A stretch of 64,000 nt of DNA. Source: Siphonodentalium dalli (taxonomy: Eukaryota > Mollusca > Scaphopoda > Gadilida > Siphonodentaliidae). The DNA lies in contig CP136061.1 in the NCBI GenBank assembly GCA_032622095.1, positions 215,854,373-215,918,372 on the forward strand. The letters run 5' to 3'. This document shows, in pieces, positions 24,718 through 36,470 of the stretch. Position 1 is the first letter of the stretch. Every line of letters starts with the position of its first letter. A program made the position numbers and the translations under genes. Below the pieces are notes generated by a model. That model was given only the letters and a program-made list of their open reading frames with translations, was not told where the DNA came from and made no database searches.

Positions 24718-25225
24718 GGATTTTAAATTTCTGAAATACCAGAAATTTTGTACTTCCATGGAATATTTAATTTTTAATAAACTCATATAAACACTTTATA
24801 TTATATGGAAATTATATATTAAATAATTAACAGAAAATAATTAATCAGAAAAATAATACCGTGCACAAGCTTGCTCGTGTCTGACTACATGTATGCACTG
24901 TGTGTTTGTATCCACCTCGTTTATGAACTGGAAGTGATCCCAAACATGTATGATGTATAAAACATGATGCACGGTATTGTTCTCTACTTATAATATTAAT
25001 AGTTGTAATAGTATTACTCGATCACGATTGATGCAGAGTATGATAAAAGCCAAGCACCCTTCTGGTGGTAACATTAATACTGGACCATGGCGGTGATAGT
25101 ATACATAAACTAAACGTCCGTGCAACATTCTATTCTCATTCGCGAAAAAAAAACTTAGAAAATTGCAAATATATACTACACATCACATCCTTTCATCAAT
25201 TTAGTTTTATCTGGATTCGCGAATT

Positions 25226-25243
25226 TCCCCCCCCCCCCCCCCC
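25226..25243 (+). repeat. Poly-C tract
   Basis: An unbroken run of about 16 Cs in otherwise AT-rich unique sequence. Confidence 0.85.
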
Positions 25244-25439
25244 TCTGAGTTTTGCGGAATTTGCCTAATGTCTGAACCCGCCCGAAGTGAGCTCTCTGTT
25301 GTGAAGGTTGCTTTGTGGTCAAGCTTTGTGGGCGATCAGACAGTATACCAACGTACCTGTATTTACATTAAAGACGGATTATCTCTTTAAATAACAAATT
25401 TGAAATAGTTTCATGGGTCTAAAATAACAAGCAGTCGCA

Positions 25440-26272
25440 GACGGCGGTATCCCCCGCCGAAATGTGCAGTTGTGGAAGTGCATTCTCGACAAGAGGTGGG
25501 ATTTTGTCATAAAGCCTGGCTTGTGAACTCATTTTAGGACTGACATTTGTGGAAGTTAGCCATATGACGTCGTCCATTTGCACCAAGTCCAATAACTCTG
25601 CTGAAAATATCTGACCGGACCTGGTTTGCCAACTCGTTCTAGATACTGATCAAATGAACTCATATACCAAACATCTTTGAAATCTGTTGACATTTGTGGA
25701 AATGAGCCCTGTGACGTCGTCCATTTGCATGCAAAAAATAAACAAAGTCCAATAACTCTGCTAAAAGTAACCGGCCGGACCTGGTTTGCGAACTCGTTCT
25801 AGATAATAGTCATGTAAACTCATATACCAAAAATCTTTGAAATCCATGGACATGTGTTGAAATGAGCCCCGTGACGTCGTCCATTTGCATGCAAAAAATA
25901 AATAAAGTCCAATAACTCGGCTGAAAATTTCAGGCCGGACCTGGTTTGCGAACTCGCTCTAGATACTATTCATGTGAACTCATATACCAAGATCTTTGAA
26001 ATCCGTTGACATTTGTGGAAATGTGCCCTGTGACGTCGTCTATTTGGTAAATTCTACAAAAATAATAAACTCCGGTAAAAATATCCGACCGGACCTGGCT
26101 TGCAAACTCATTCTAGGTAATGGTCAGGTGAACTCGTATACCAAAAATCTTTGAAATCCGTTGACATTTGTTCAAGGTATGACTCTTACAAATTCGGGAC
26201 AGACATACGGACAGACGGACGGAGCCCATTACTATATCCCCGCAAATTTTCAATTTGGCGGGGGATATTAAC
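25440..26272 (-). mobile_element. HTM element, minus orientation
   Basis: On the minus strand it begins with the hairpin ATCCCCCGCCAAATTGAAAA / TTTGCGGGGAT, then CTCCGTCCGTCTGTCCGTAT, then monomers about 160 bp apart marked by GTGACGTCGTC at 25711, 25871 and 26031 and by AATAACTCTGCT. The far end carries CCCCCGCCG. Confidence 0.85.
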
Positions 26273-26989
26273 TATGAATTGAATATCTCTGTCCGGCTTT
26301 TTTTGTGGCTTAAAGAGTACAATAGTCCACTGTTCATCCCTTTATATATACACTAAATATATACAAAATAATACATGGCCTCCTTACATCGCAACATGGT
26401 GATCACATTGCTCAGATTGTTAATGTTATCGTGAACTGGGTCGCATATGTCGCCCAACAAATGCGAATATGGCCCTTTCAAATATAGATAAGCGCCGATT
26501 TGTGCTTTGCGGACATAAATATCTTGTAAAGTTTGTCAGCTACTGCACGATGACGGTGATTTCTATATGCAGTGGGGTGGTATGTGGTTGGAATTATTAA
26601 AGTGCACGATACAGATTTGCCGCCCGACAAACACTGATATACTTCATTGCGCAGATAACAAACAGGGAATGCCTAAAATCGTGTTCATCATCTCGATGTT
26701 AGCATTGGCAAACACTTTGAATAGTTTTTAATAGTTTTTAATAGTTGCATGTGTGATATGTATTGACGTAAGAACTGTTTCGTATTCAATGAAATGCTAT
26801 TTAAATAAGACAATAGAATCGAAGTGACTTAGTCGGACAGATGCGTAGCATAATATGCCATCCGACGCACATCGGACATGCTGCATCCAATTTAAAAAAC
26901 GCGAATTTGCGAAATGTGCACGGACTGCATGGGGAATGTAATGTCAGTGACTGTTGTGTCTAGATGCTGTGAAATGATTGCCCTTTAGA

Positions 26990-27290
26990 ACAATTCAACT
27001 GAAAATTACTGAAGCCTGATAATCACTGACACAAATGCTTATTCTTATATATTAATTGAATGCAGTAACACTCAATTTTCGTTAGTTTATCGACGATAGA
27101 TACGTCCCGAATCGAGTAGTATATATTTACAATTGAACGTAGTTCAGACGATATTTTCTATGGAGTGGTATTAAAGGTCCATTTGCTTCAGATTTTCAGC
27201 GATGTTAATAGAATATCACATTTCTCCAGTTGGCATAGCTCTTGAATACTATCAGTTTCACACACCCGAAAAAGTGCATGTACGTAGTAC
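26990..27290 (-). repeat. Dispersed repeat K, reverse copy
   Basis: Its reverse complement shows CGTCTGAACTACGTTCAATT, CTATCGTCGATAAACTAACG and GTGTGAAACTGATA, matching 16040-16500. Confidence 0.6.
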
Positions 27291-27799
27291 GTCTTTAAAG
27301 TGTTTTGTGAACAGTAAAATACTGTAACAACGATAACATATTACATCATGTAATTGCTCATGTGTCTGTTGTTGACGTTAAGGGACCAAAGCACGAACAC
27401 ATTTGCATGAAATATGTATATACACATATTTTGAGATGGCATATGCATTCAAAAGAGTCACATAAATGACATTAATTACATGCAGCAGGAATGAACGCGT
27501 CTCGTTCTGACTGTGGAATAGAAAGCGTCCCGTATTCTTCTTCTGCATAATGGGACAGTCCATTAATTTCTCACGTTTCCATGAAATCATTACATTCACC
27601 AGAATGTGATAAAGAGGGATATTTGTATAATTGAAGATCTACTATACTTCGAATCTAACACTGTAGAAATACCACGGACATGTCACATACGAATCAGTTA
27701 ACTAATGCTAAAGTTATCAATCAGAAACCATCTCAGCCGGACGCACGTAGAGATAGACATGCTGATTATGATATTCCTCCCAAATCTATCGGGAAAAAT

Positions 27800-27900
27800 T
27801 AGATATATATATACATATTGGTGAACGAACTGACGGACGGACAAGCTGGTTCCAATATACCACCGCCACCCAACCACAAATGGTTGCGGGGTGTAATAAG
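27800..27900 (-). repeat. HTM 5' end fragment
   Basis: On the minus strand, hairpin CCCCGCAACCATTTGTGGTT GGG followed by TTGTCCGTCCGTCAGTTCG; no monomers follow. Confidence 0.6.
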
Positions 27901-29968
27901 CTACTTATTATGATATAAATGTTACCTGATCACTCCACATCAATGCAGAAAAGAGCGTTCTCTGTAAGAACATTCGCTATATGGTATGAATAAGAAGCGT
28001 TTGTTTCAATTTAGCTTTTTGATAAAACTTATATGACGGCGTACGAAACTATCAGTGGTGTTTTATTTTGTGAATATATAAAATGAGTCATTTCCAATTC
28101 GGCAAACATATACCAACGGAAAGAATTGGATGTCCATTTGCAGTATGCTACGGTTTATAACAATATACAAATTGTTTGTACGAAAAGTATGATGTTTGCA
28201 TTTTTCTATGTGTTTATCGTTGTTATCCCAAATGAAATAATTGGATATACGTCGTCATTACGTTAGATTAAGCATACATCTTATAACTAAGGCTTGTTTG
28301 ATCCCATCAATGTAATGTTTGTATTTTGTTTGGTTGTATATGAGATGCAGTGCGTTGGAGATGCGAACGAAGATACAAAAGTGAAATGCACTCACTCAGA
28401 AAACTCATTACACACTATTCACGTTAAAATGATAATTTAGCACACACCATGGGCGACAAAATTTACGAATCGGTGGGTTTATATTCAAATCCAAGTGATT
28501 TGGTTTATAACAGCTCCGATATGTACTCATACCAACATACGAATCTGGAAATGGTTGTTGGAATTCGATGGGAGTTCTATCGGGTCCCAAGTAGAGTAAT
28601 GATCCTGGCCTGCCAGATGTGTGCATTCGAAACGGAGCCAGGTTCCATCCGCGGGGAGGATGGGGTAGCCAGAGGAAGGAGAGAGGGGAGTGACAAATTT
28701 TTGGCATATATATATATATATTATATATATAAGCAGATTTTTTTTTGAAGACCTGTTTTCACTTGACTGAGAAAAAAATAATTTTCTAAGTCCAAAAATT
28801 TAGGTTGAAATAATGGAGCCTTTTTCAAAACGACTTTTTTGAAACAAATTGATTTGGACCCGTTTTGACTCTGGATTCCCCAAAAGTCGACTCCGTTTCG
28901 TGTGTAGCATAACGGGAAATTTATTAATCAGTATTTGAATAAGACGTGATGAAAGGTACACTGAGCCGCGCCTTTGATACGGCTAGTTTGTTGAATGAGA
29001 TGTGAGCATGTACAACATTCGTTCATAGTTCGTCTATTACGTTTTGAATAGACAATTGTTTGTTGGTTAACAGGGTTAGGTTTGAGACGGGATAGTCGCA
29101 ACATGAACACAGATTCATTGTACATAATATCTATATCGCATTATCGAATCTATCGAATTGGGTGGGAATAAACAGTGTATATGATATACGCCACAAGTTC
29201 TGACCGTTTCGGAGGAGATCTGGCTACAAGCAGTTTATAATCCCAAAAATATGAATTTCGAGGGGCCATCACTCTGGTATTTTTCAAGGGATTTTCAAAA
29301 TTCGTTCGCCTACACGAACGCCTTGATCCATGGAATCGATTTAACGAATTTGGTGTGAATCAACAGCAATAATTTTTTGGGTAAAATTTCGCATACATGG
29401 TAGTAAAAATGGTTGAAATCATCGCAAAAAACAAATTGCGAAAATTTCATCCCCCACCCTAACCAAAAAATGTAAGTCCGACCCTGTCCAAAATAGTTTT
29501 GTGTAGTATATTGACAACGGCCAGCACTACCATAAAAACTAAATCCAGCTATCTTTCTTGCTATGTGAGAACAGGCGATCAGAAAGATTTCGAGGTTGAC
29601 ATATATATGGGAGATAACTCTGGAGAGGAAAGACGGACAAAGTTTTTGATGTGCTTACGATTCAGTGGATATCAAGATGTATCTATTGACCAAATTTCAG
29701 TGCTGTACTCCTTATATTTTTGGAGTTCTGAAAACACCAATTTTTGACATAAAGGGAGATAACTCTGAAAGTCAAGTGAGGACATGATTCTCAATATGCC
29801 TAAGCACTAGAGTTTGTATACATATATATACATACAAAGTTTTAGCTTTCTAACTCTTGTATTGACTGAGCTATGCTCATTATAAAATTGCTAAGAAGAA
29901 TAAAGAATAATAATAATAGAGAAAAATAAAAATCACAAAAACAATATACTTCCATGTAAAACATGGAA

Positions 29969-31091
29969 GTATAACTAATGAGTGCATGGAGGTTAGCATG
30001 ACGTAGGGTTATATTTTAACTAATGAGTGCGTGGAGGTTAGCATGACATAGGGTTATTTTGTACTACTGAGCATGTGGAGCATGGTTAGCATGACATAAG
30101 GTTATTTTTAGTCGAGTTTTTTTCCAAAACTCGACTTATAGTTTGATGAGGGATGGTGGGCGGGCGGGCGGCGGATGGTTGGCGGACGGGCCGGCGGGCG
30201 GCGTGTTTTGCTTATAACTCAACCGTTTATTGACGGATTAAAAAAAATTTTGGTGTGTGAGTATATATCCATGCACGTAAGGGTTCGTCCGCACATTTAT
30301 TACAGAGTTATGGCCCTTTGCCACTGATTTTAGGCTCGTTAGCGCAACAACTTCAACAAACGTTATCTGATTCGATTGAAATTTGGGATATAGGTGTCTC
30401 CCAAGAATATCTCGGACGAGTTCGAAAACCGGCCTGGTCCGATCAAATTTGATAGAGTTATGGCCCTTAATTAGTCATTTTTCACGAATTTACTGCTCGT
30501 TAGCGCGATAACTTCAACAAACGTTTTCCGATTTGATTGAAATTTTGTATATAGGTGTCTCCCAAGAATATCTTGGACGAGTTCGAAAACCGGCCTGGTC
30601 CGATAAAATTTGATAGAGTTATGGCCCTTAATTAGTCATTTTTCACGAATTTTCAGCTCGTTAGAGCGATAACTTCAACAAACGTTATCCGATTTGATTG
30701 AAATTTGGTATATAGGTGTCTCCCAAGAATATCTCGGACGAGATCGAAAAACGGTCTTGTCCGATAAAATTTGATAGAGTTATGGCCCTTAATTAGTCAT
30801 TTTTCACGAATTTTGAGCTCGTTAGCGCGATAACTTCAACAAACGTCATCTGATTCAACTAAAATTTGGTATATAAGTGTCTTCCAAGAATATTTCGGAC
30901 GAGTTCGAAAACCAGCCTGGCCCGATAAAATTTGATAGAGTTATGGCCCTTAATTAGTCATTTTTCGATTTTACCTATTAATTAGTCTACCGATACTGAT
31001 GCACACCAATTGGCGGTAGCCACCGAAAACGAGACACAGCATCTCTGATGCCACCTCTTGTTTAACTAATGAGTGCATGGAGGTTAGCATG
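29969..31091 (+). repeat. 45-bp minisatellite array 2
   Basis: The same unit as array 1 (AACTAATGAGTGCATGGAGG), about three units before and one after an HTM insertion. It is preceded by the small palindrome ATACTTCCATGTAAAACATG GAAGTAT. Confidence 0.85.
30109..31060 (+). mobile_element. HTM element inside minisatellite array 2
   Basis: Hairpin AGTCGAGTTTTTTTCCAAAA CTCGACT, then a GGGCGGGCGGGCGG tract, then four monomers exactly 161 bp apart (CTTCAACAAACG at 30351, 30512, 30673, 30834), each with GAGTTATGGCCCTTAATTAG. The end is GATGCCACCTCTTG. Confidence 0.9.
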
Positions 31092-31122
31092 ACTCTAGAC
31101 TGTCAATCTTGAATATTGTGAC

Positions 31123-31374
31123 CAAGCCTTGAAATAGGGTGTCTGTCATTTGCAGAATGAGGTCCCAGAGGGTGAATTTAGTGATGCTGCCCCGCATAGC
31201 GGGCTAGCATCACCAAATTCACCCTCTGGGAACCTCATTCTGCTGAGGTGTAAGCAGAATGAGGTCCCCAGAGGGTGAATTTGGTGATGCTAGCCCGCTA
31301 TGTAGGGTAGCATCACTAAATTCACCCTCTGGGACCTCATTCTGCAAATGACAGACACCCTATTTCAAGGCTTG
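31123..31374. mobile_element. Double Pal-C, mirror-symmetric
   Basis: CAAGCCTTGAAATAGGGTGT at the left pairs with ACACCCTATTTCAAGGCTTG at the right. Inside are two head-to-head Pal-C hairpins, so the 252 bp form one large cruciform-capable palindrome. Confidence 0.9.
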
Positions 31375-31459
31375 ATTGTGACAGCAGGAGAGATGAGAGG
31401 ATAGTGATAAATGATGCTGATGCGAGTGTTGAGAATATAAGGTCTGATGAGGGTTTTGA

Positions 31460-31806
31460 CCCTTTCCTTACTGAATGGATTTTCCCATTCAGTTAAAAAA
31501 GCGTTCATTGGAATGGTCTATTTATTATTTTGGAGGGATTTTTTTGAGTGAGGGATTCCTATTCATTGGGCGAATTTCAATTTCCGTTATAAATATTTGG
31601 AACAATATATATGTCAATATTTAATGAAAGTGTCAATGACACTGTAGCTCAACATCGAAAGGGAATAATTTCATGTGATACAGTCAATTGAGCAATCAGG
31701 AATATGGACTACATTTCTTGGAATATCCCTTCAGATGAATAATAGACCATTCCAATGTATACTGTCATAACTGAATGGGATTATCTATTCAATATAGAAA
31801 GGTTAA
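31460..31806. mobile_element. Pal-H element abutting exon d
   Basis: Both edges are of the right-end type (CCTTACTGAATGGATTTTCC and TCTATTCAATATAGAAAGG then TTAA). It ends 19 bases before exon d, so the branch-point region is probably element sequence. Confidence 0.8.
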
Positions 31807-31825
31807 TATTTCACTCTTATTCCAG

Positions 31826-31976
31826 GTATATCAGCGCTGCCGCCTTTTCAAAAAGCATAATAATTGTACTGGATATGAGCGGCAGCATGAAAGGTTCCCG
31901 GATGGAGATTGCCAAAATGACATTACATCATATATTAGAGACACTGACCGATGACGATTACTTCAACATCATTAAG
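31826..31976 (+). CDS. CACNA2D3: Alpha-2/delta exon d: VWA domain start with MIDAS motif
   Basis: The acceptor is TTATTCCAG and the donor is GTAACG from 31977. It finishes the split Trp and reads YISAAAF, then IIIVLDMSGSMKG and DDDYFNIIK, 50 full codons ending in phase 0. DMSGS is the D-x-S-x-S part of the metal-ion-dependent adhesion site, needed for the channel-trafficking role in this family. The exon lies 20 bp after one Pal-H copy and about 50 bp before another. A second, in-frame copy of the donor sits at 32013, 36 bases downstream. Confidence 0.96.
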
Positions 31977-32030
31977 GTAACGGCCCATCCTAACCCTAAC
32001 CCTAACCCTAAGGTAACGGCCCATCCTAAC
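31977..32030 (+). repeat. 36-bp tandem duplication of the exon d donor with telomere-like units
   Basis: GTAACGGCCCATCCTAACCC at 31977 recurs as GTAACGGCCCATCCTAACCC at 32013. Between them are (CCCTAA)n units, ending CCCTAAG just before the second GT. The 36-base spacing keeps the frame. Confidence 0.92.
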
Positions 32031-32250
32031 CCTTTCTAAACTAAAGCATCATTGATGAGTTTTATCCCATAGTAAATGTTCAGATAATAAGTTCAACACA
32101 TGATCATAGGTCGTATGTTGAACTAATTAAAATCTAAACATTTCCCTCAATAAATAGGACTTATTTGAGGGAATAAGTCTGTCGTCTGCTTTGATCACCA
32201 TAACATCCCTCCAGATGAATAATAGACTGTTCCAATGCATCACAATTTCC
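32028..32250 (+). mobile_element. Pal-H fragment after exon d
   Basis: Left end AACCCTTTCTAAACTAAAGC with ATTGATGAG, then the TGTTCAGATAATAAGTTCAA inverted repeat, and GATGAATAATAGACTGTTCC. The right end is missing. Confidence 0.78.
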
Positions 32251-33179
32251 GCATTAATGGCGTGAAAATATTCTTGTCGAATTCCCATCATCCTACGTTT
32301 GGGGTTCCTCTCGTTTGTTTTACGTTTTCAAATGACGACTTAGCAACAAGTCGTCGCATATATAGTACATTTGGTAGTTTTTCCAGGCTCTGTGGACTCA
32401 TTGGCTAACTATATTGAGCCACAAACACTGAAATAGTATTTGCCTTCTAATAAAAAATAAAATGCCGACTTAATTATACTGTTAACTTGTTGGCCATATG
32501 TTCTCTATGAATGTTTTGTTTGATGCGAGAGTTTTGTTATATAATACTTCATGCTTTTGTACTGCAATCATAATTTTTGCTGTATATATTGGAATTGAAG
32601 TAGCCACTCTGTTTACCTCAAATGTCCTTGAAAATGCTGATGGATTCAAAATCCGGTGACTTCGTCTATCTCCGTCTTTCTCCGTTGTTGAAAAATCCGA
32701 AAACACATGAGTAAACGAACAAATCGTGATGATCAATTAGATCAAATTCAATTCTTGCGATAATCGCTTTGGTCACGATGCCATGTGAATTCCTCAATGA
32801 CATTACATTTGTCCTAATTGGGCAGGGGGCTGACTTGGAAGATATCTCCTACCTAAAATGCACCACCTCTCCCCAATTTTTGTCCTAGGGAGAATTTACT
32901 TCTCTCTCATATATATATATACCAGTTTACAAAGTTCAAAACAGTGTATTTGAAATTTATTACTAACAAAATGGTGTACTTCTCATTATCATTGTAATAT
33001 AAATGGGCTCTTGGTATATCTATTATACAAACTAGACAAACTTTATATATCAAACTACTAATATCTGGTGAACTGGAGTGTTTGTGGGTGTTTAAATGAG
33101 ACCAAGCCAGCCCGGTTATATGACAAAAGCGACCCCAGGACAGTATGCCTGCTGAGAAGCAGAATACTCAGCGGATGTA

Positions 33180-33464
33180 TGTCTCATACATATGAACCAC
33201 TTTTCGTACCATCGCCCTAACAACGCCTATATATTAAAAACCCAGTCTGCACACGATAAACGTAACCTAAAAACAATCAAATTAATTCAGCCATCTTCAT
33301 CATATAATCTGTCACCACATCCAGGGGTGATAGGAAGACAGTCAGCCATGACTATATCACGACTAGCAATATACATGTATAGTCTATTAATATTATATTT
33401 ATTTGTAATTGTACTTTCCATGTGTGTGTATTGTAAATAAAAATTATCCTATCCTATCCTATCA
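33180..33464 (+). mobile_element. Possible retroposon 3' end with (ATCCT)n tail
   Basis: Ends TTGTAAATAAAAATT followed by four ATCCT units, the tail style of several non-LTR elements. An open frame over it (33192-33440) is not recognised. Confidence 0.4.
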
Positions 33465-34114
33465 TATTCATAGAATCTTATCGGCTGGTGTGTATCATTT
33501 TGAACACATGTTTACCTGAGAAAAAGCTGGCCTGGATAAGCAGTCCAACCCGGTTAGCTGGGCTGGTTCGCCCTGTAAACTGAGCTGGCTCAGTTTACTA
33601 GCCCGGCTTACCGATCCAGCACCTAACATCTGCACCTAATCCAAAAGTGACACCCTAGTACAGACCTTCACACAGTTCTAAGGTGGATTCCTATATGCGA
33701 GGAGGCCTGTCTAGACACAGAAACTTTTAGAGGATTCGAACTTGCAGAGAAATTATCATGGAGATGTTTCCACTTTACTTCGTCTCTGCAGTAGTTGGCA
33801 TGTCACTTAACATGATGGAGCTAATGTGGCTTGATCCCTCATGATCAAGATTTCCTAAAGATCATGGATTTTAAATCACAGTCACTGAGGTGCTCACTAA
33901 TGGACCAAATTGAAAGTTGATTTCTGTTAAAGGGAGCTTTCTCTTCCTAATAAGTTGTATTTAATTTCTGGGGTATAAAATAATAATTATTATTTAAAGA
34001 CACCTGTTCACAAATGATTATATCAATTAATATTGATTATATTTTGAATTTTTTTTATATGCATCCATTTAAAAAAACTTATTATGTTATTGGTCTGTAC
34101 CTCTGTTTGCTTTT

Positions 34115-35072
34115 TATACACCCTTTTTATACACCCTTTTTTTTTAAATGGGACGTATTATGCTGTCTGTTTGCTATTTTCGTTTCTGGATGATAATTTT
34201 AGACAGTCTCAACTGAATGGTATGAAATTTGGTATGTAGGTTTACTGGCACAAAATACAGGTCAAGTTCTAATTTGGGTTCTGCCCGCCAATATCACCAG
34301 AGTTACTGCTCTTTTGTTGGAATTTGCACTCAATTTCTATTTCCGGATGATAACTTTAGTAAGTCTGAACTGAATGGAATGAAATTTGTTATGTGGATTT
34401 ACTAGCCCAACATAGTAAAGGTCATGTTCAAATTTGGCTTCCGCCGCCAATTTTCACCAGAATTATGGCCCTTTGTTAAAATTACCACAAGCGTATTTTT
34501 CCACGTGTGCCCTTGTGATGCTCTTATTTCATTTTGTTTCTGTCTGGCTGTCTGTTCGCTATTTTCGTTTCCGCATGATAAATTTAGATATCTCAACTGA
34601 AGGAATGAAATTTGGTACGTGGGTTTACTAGCATAAAATACAGGTCAAGTTCGAATTTGGGTTCCACTTACCAATTTTCACCAGAGTCACAGCTCTTTTG
34701 TTGGAATTTGCACTCAATTTTCGTTTCCGGATGATAACCTTAGTAAGTCTGAACTGAATGGAATTTAATTTATAATGTGGGTTTACTGGCACAAAATACA
34801 GGTCAGGTTCGAATTTGAGTTCTGCCCGTTAATTTTCACCAGAATTACGGTCGTTTTTGTTGGAATTTTCCATAAATTTTTGTTTCCAGATGATAATTTT
34901 AACTTTAGTAAATCTGAACTGAATGGAATGAGATTTGATATGTGAGTTTCCTGGCCCAACATAAAGGTAAATATCGAATTTGGATTCCGCCTGCCAATTT
35001 TCACCAGAGTTATGGCCCTTTGTTGAAATTAGCACGGGCGTATATTGCCCTCCCTATAGTGATGCTCTTGTT
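34115..35072 (+). mobile_element. HTM element with repeated monomers
   Basis: Hairpin CACCCTTTTTTTTAAATGGGACG, then TGCTGTCTGTTTGC, then five monomers marked by TGATAAYTTTAG at about 34191, 34348, 34577, 34732 and 34892 (mostly 155-160 bp apart) with CCAGAGTTATGGCCCTTTGT. End TAGTGATGCTCTTGTT. Confidence 0.85.
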
Positions 35073-35149
35073 CTGGCATAATATATACAGCCTTTTGGGA
35101 CAGATTTAGAACAGAAACTTGGGGCGATCTCACGTAATTGTTTGGAGCA

Positions 35150-35291
35150 TACAGCAATGCTCTAAATAATCGAGCATTGTCAATGAGAACTTTCCGATGA
35201 ATGGAAAAAAGCCATATTTCCGACTAAATCCTGAAAAATTACCCATAATTATACTGTGGTTAAGGAGTTGATTATTTAGAGCATTGCTGTA
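35150..35291. mobile_element. Pal-B, left arm deleted
   Basis: TACAGCAATGCTCTAAATAA joined after a short gap to the right arm, ending GAGCATTGCTGTA. The C in both CAGCA/TGCTG ends changed symmetrically. Confidence 0.82.
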
Positions 35292-36147
35292 GCAAGAGGG
35301 AGAACACTATAATATTAGCACTCTCCAGACTCCATCAAGGCAAAATGTCATTTCGATTCAGATATTTTGTTCGGGTAAATCAGGATTAACCACTTTCTAA
35401 TGCATTTATAATTTAATCATAAGCTGTCTATCCACTGAATACTGCAAAACAATTGGCTGACACCCACTTTGCCGTTTAGGTTATTTCTCGATAACCTAAA
35501 TTTCTTGATTACTTTCCCCGCTACAGAAATGACAGCAGCATCGAGTGAGCACACCTATACAGGTGCCTAAAAATGTACATGTAAACTCTTCGATACTTCC
35601 TACATTTAACATGAAATTTCGGCGATGCATCATAATTCCTTCAGGTATGACTGTATTGACAATAATCATACTAGATACTAATATTCAGCGCACAAATAGC
35701 CAGACAAACTAACAAGATTGATCATTTGCAAAGAAATGAAACACGGAAATTAAAACTACCAATTGTTTATGTCACCGCTGTCAAATATATCAATCCCACG
35801 TTAAGCTTTTGAGTGACAGGTGTCTCTTTTAACTTAACATGTCTTTTTCGTTGGAAATAGTCTCAGTGTTGTAGGCTCGTTACACTTCCAACTTCTAGTT
35901 TTAGTGGTTCTCCAGGGAAATGATGGATTCAATTACACTTGTTATAGAATTTGTTTTCAAACTTTTCGCTTATAACTGCGTAACCTTAATCAAATCAAGA
36001 ATTATTTCTTAATTAGACAAATAATACACCCAATCTTCAGTTTTGTCTGCGATTTATTCACAGAAAAAGGAATTTGTAGCCTTGAAATCAGGTTTTATAA
36101 AAATTATGTTGTTGTTGTAAGTGTGGCTCAGAAGAGATAGATCATCT

Positions 36148-36371
36148 TTAACCCTTTCTTGACTGGATCAGCGCTGGTGCAGCATTAAAGATAATGTGCC
36201 AGTGCATTCTCTTATATATGCGAGTCTCCCATAGGGAGCCTTGCATATATAAGAGAATGCACTGGCTTACAATGCCAATGCATTCTCTTATATATGCGAG
36301 GCTCCCTATGGGAGACTCGCATATATAACAGAATGCATTGGAACAGGAAGCTCCAGTCATGCAAGGGTTAA
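36148..36371. mobile_element. Pal-A MITE, full length, short right end
   Basis: TTAA at both edges, CCCTTTCTTGACTGGATCAG left end, two complete hairpins, AAGCTCCAGTCATGCAAGGG right end. It is followed directly by another TTAA-type terminus (36368-36410). Confidence 0.88.
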
Positions 36372-36470
36372 CCTCTTCGCTGCTATGATGTCCGTAACTA
36401 TTACGGATTTAAAAGAGCTATATGGTCCATAGTACCTACGGACCTACTTCAGTACACTAACAGTGAGCCA
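36368..36470 (+). repeat. Isolated TTAA-type terminus
   Basis: TTAACCTCTTCGCTGCTATG followed by the hairpin TGTCCGTAACTATTACGGA, the same plan as the ends at 37069 and 55975. No matching right end found. Confidence 0.45.

Larger units (their letters stand above)
18833..31825 (+). other. Intron c-d
   Basis: 13 kb, the largest intron. It contains a three-layer nest (18887-20732), Pal-D, two minisatellite arrays each split by an HTM element, another HTM element (25440-26272), a double Pal-C and a Pal-H touching the next exon. 21312-23390, 24718-25430 and 27300-29940 look like unique AT-rich sequence. Confidence 0.88.

Noticed and set aside
28408-28748. 99-codon frames on both strands
   Set aside because: Unrelated overlapping frames with no recognised domain and an AT-repeat tail; no splice support.
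31985-32034. A true internal telomere or chromosome-end fusion
   Set aside because: Only a few CCCTAA units within a 36-bp duplication; too short and single-sided for a fusion.
33730-33810. tRNA-like GTTCGAATCC box on the minus strand
   Set aside because: No matching A box or acceptor stem could be found at the right distance.
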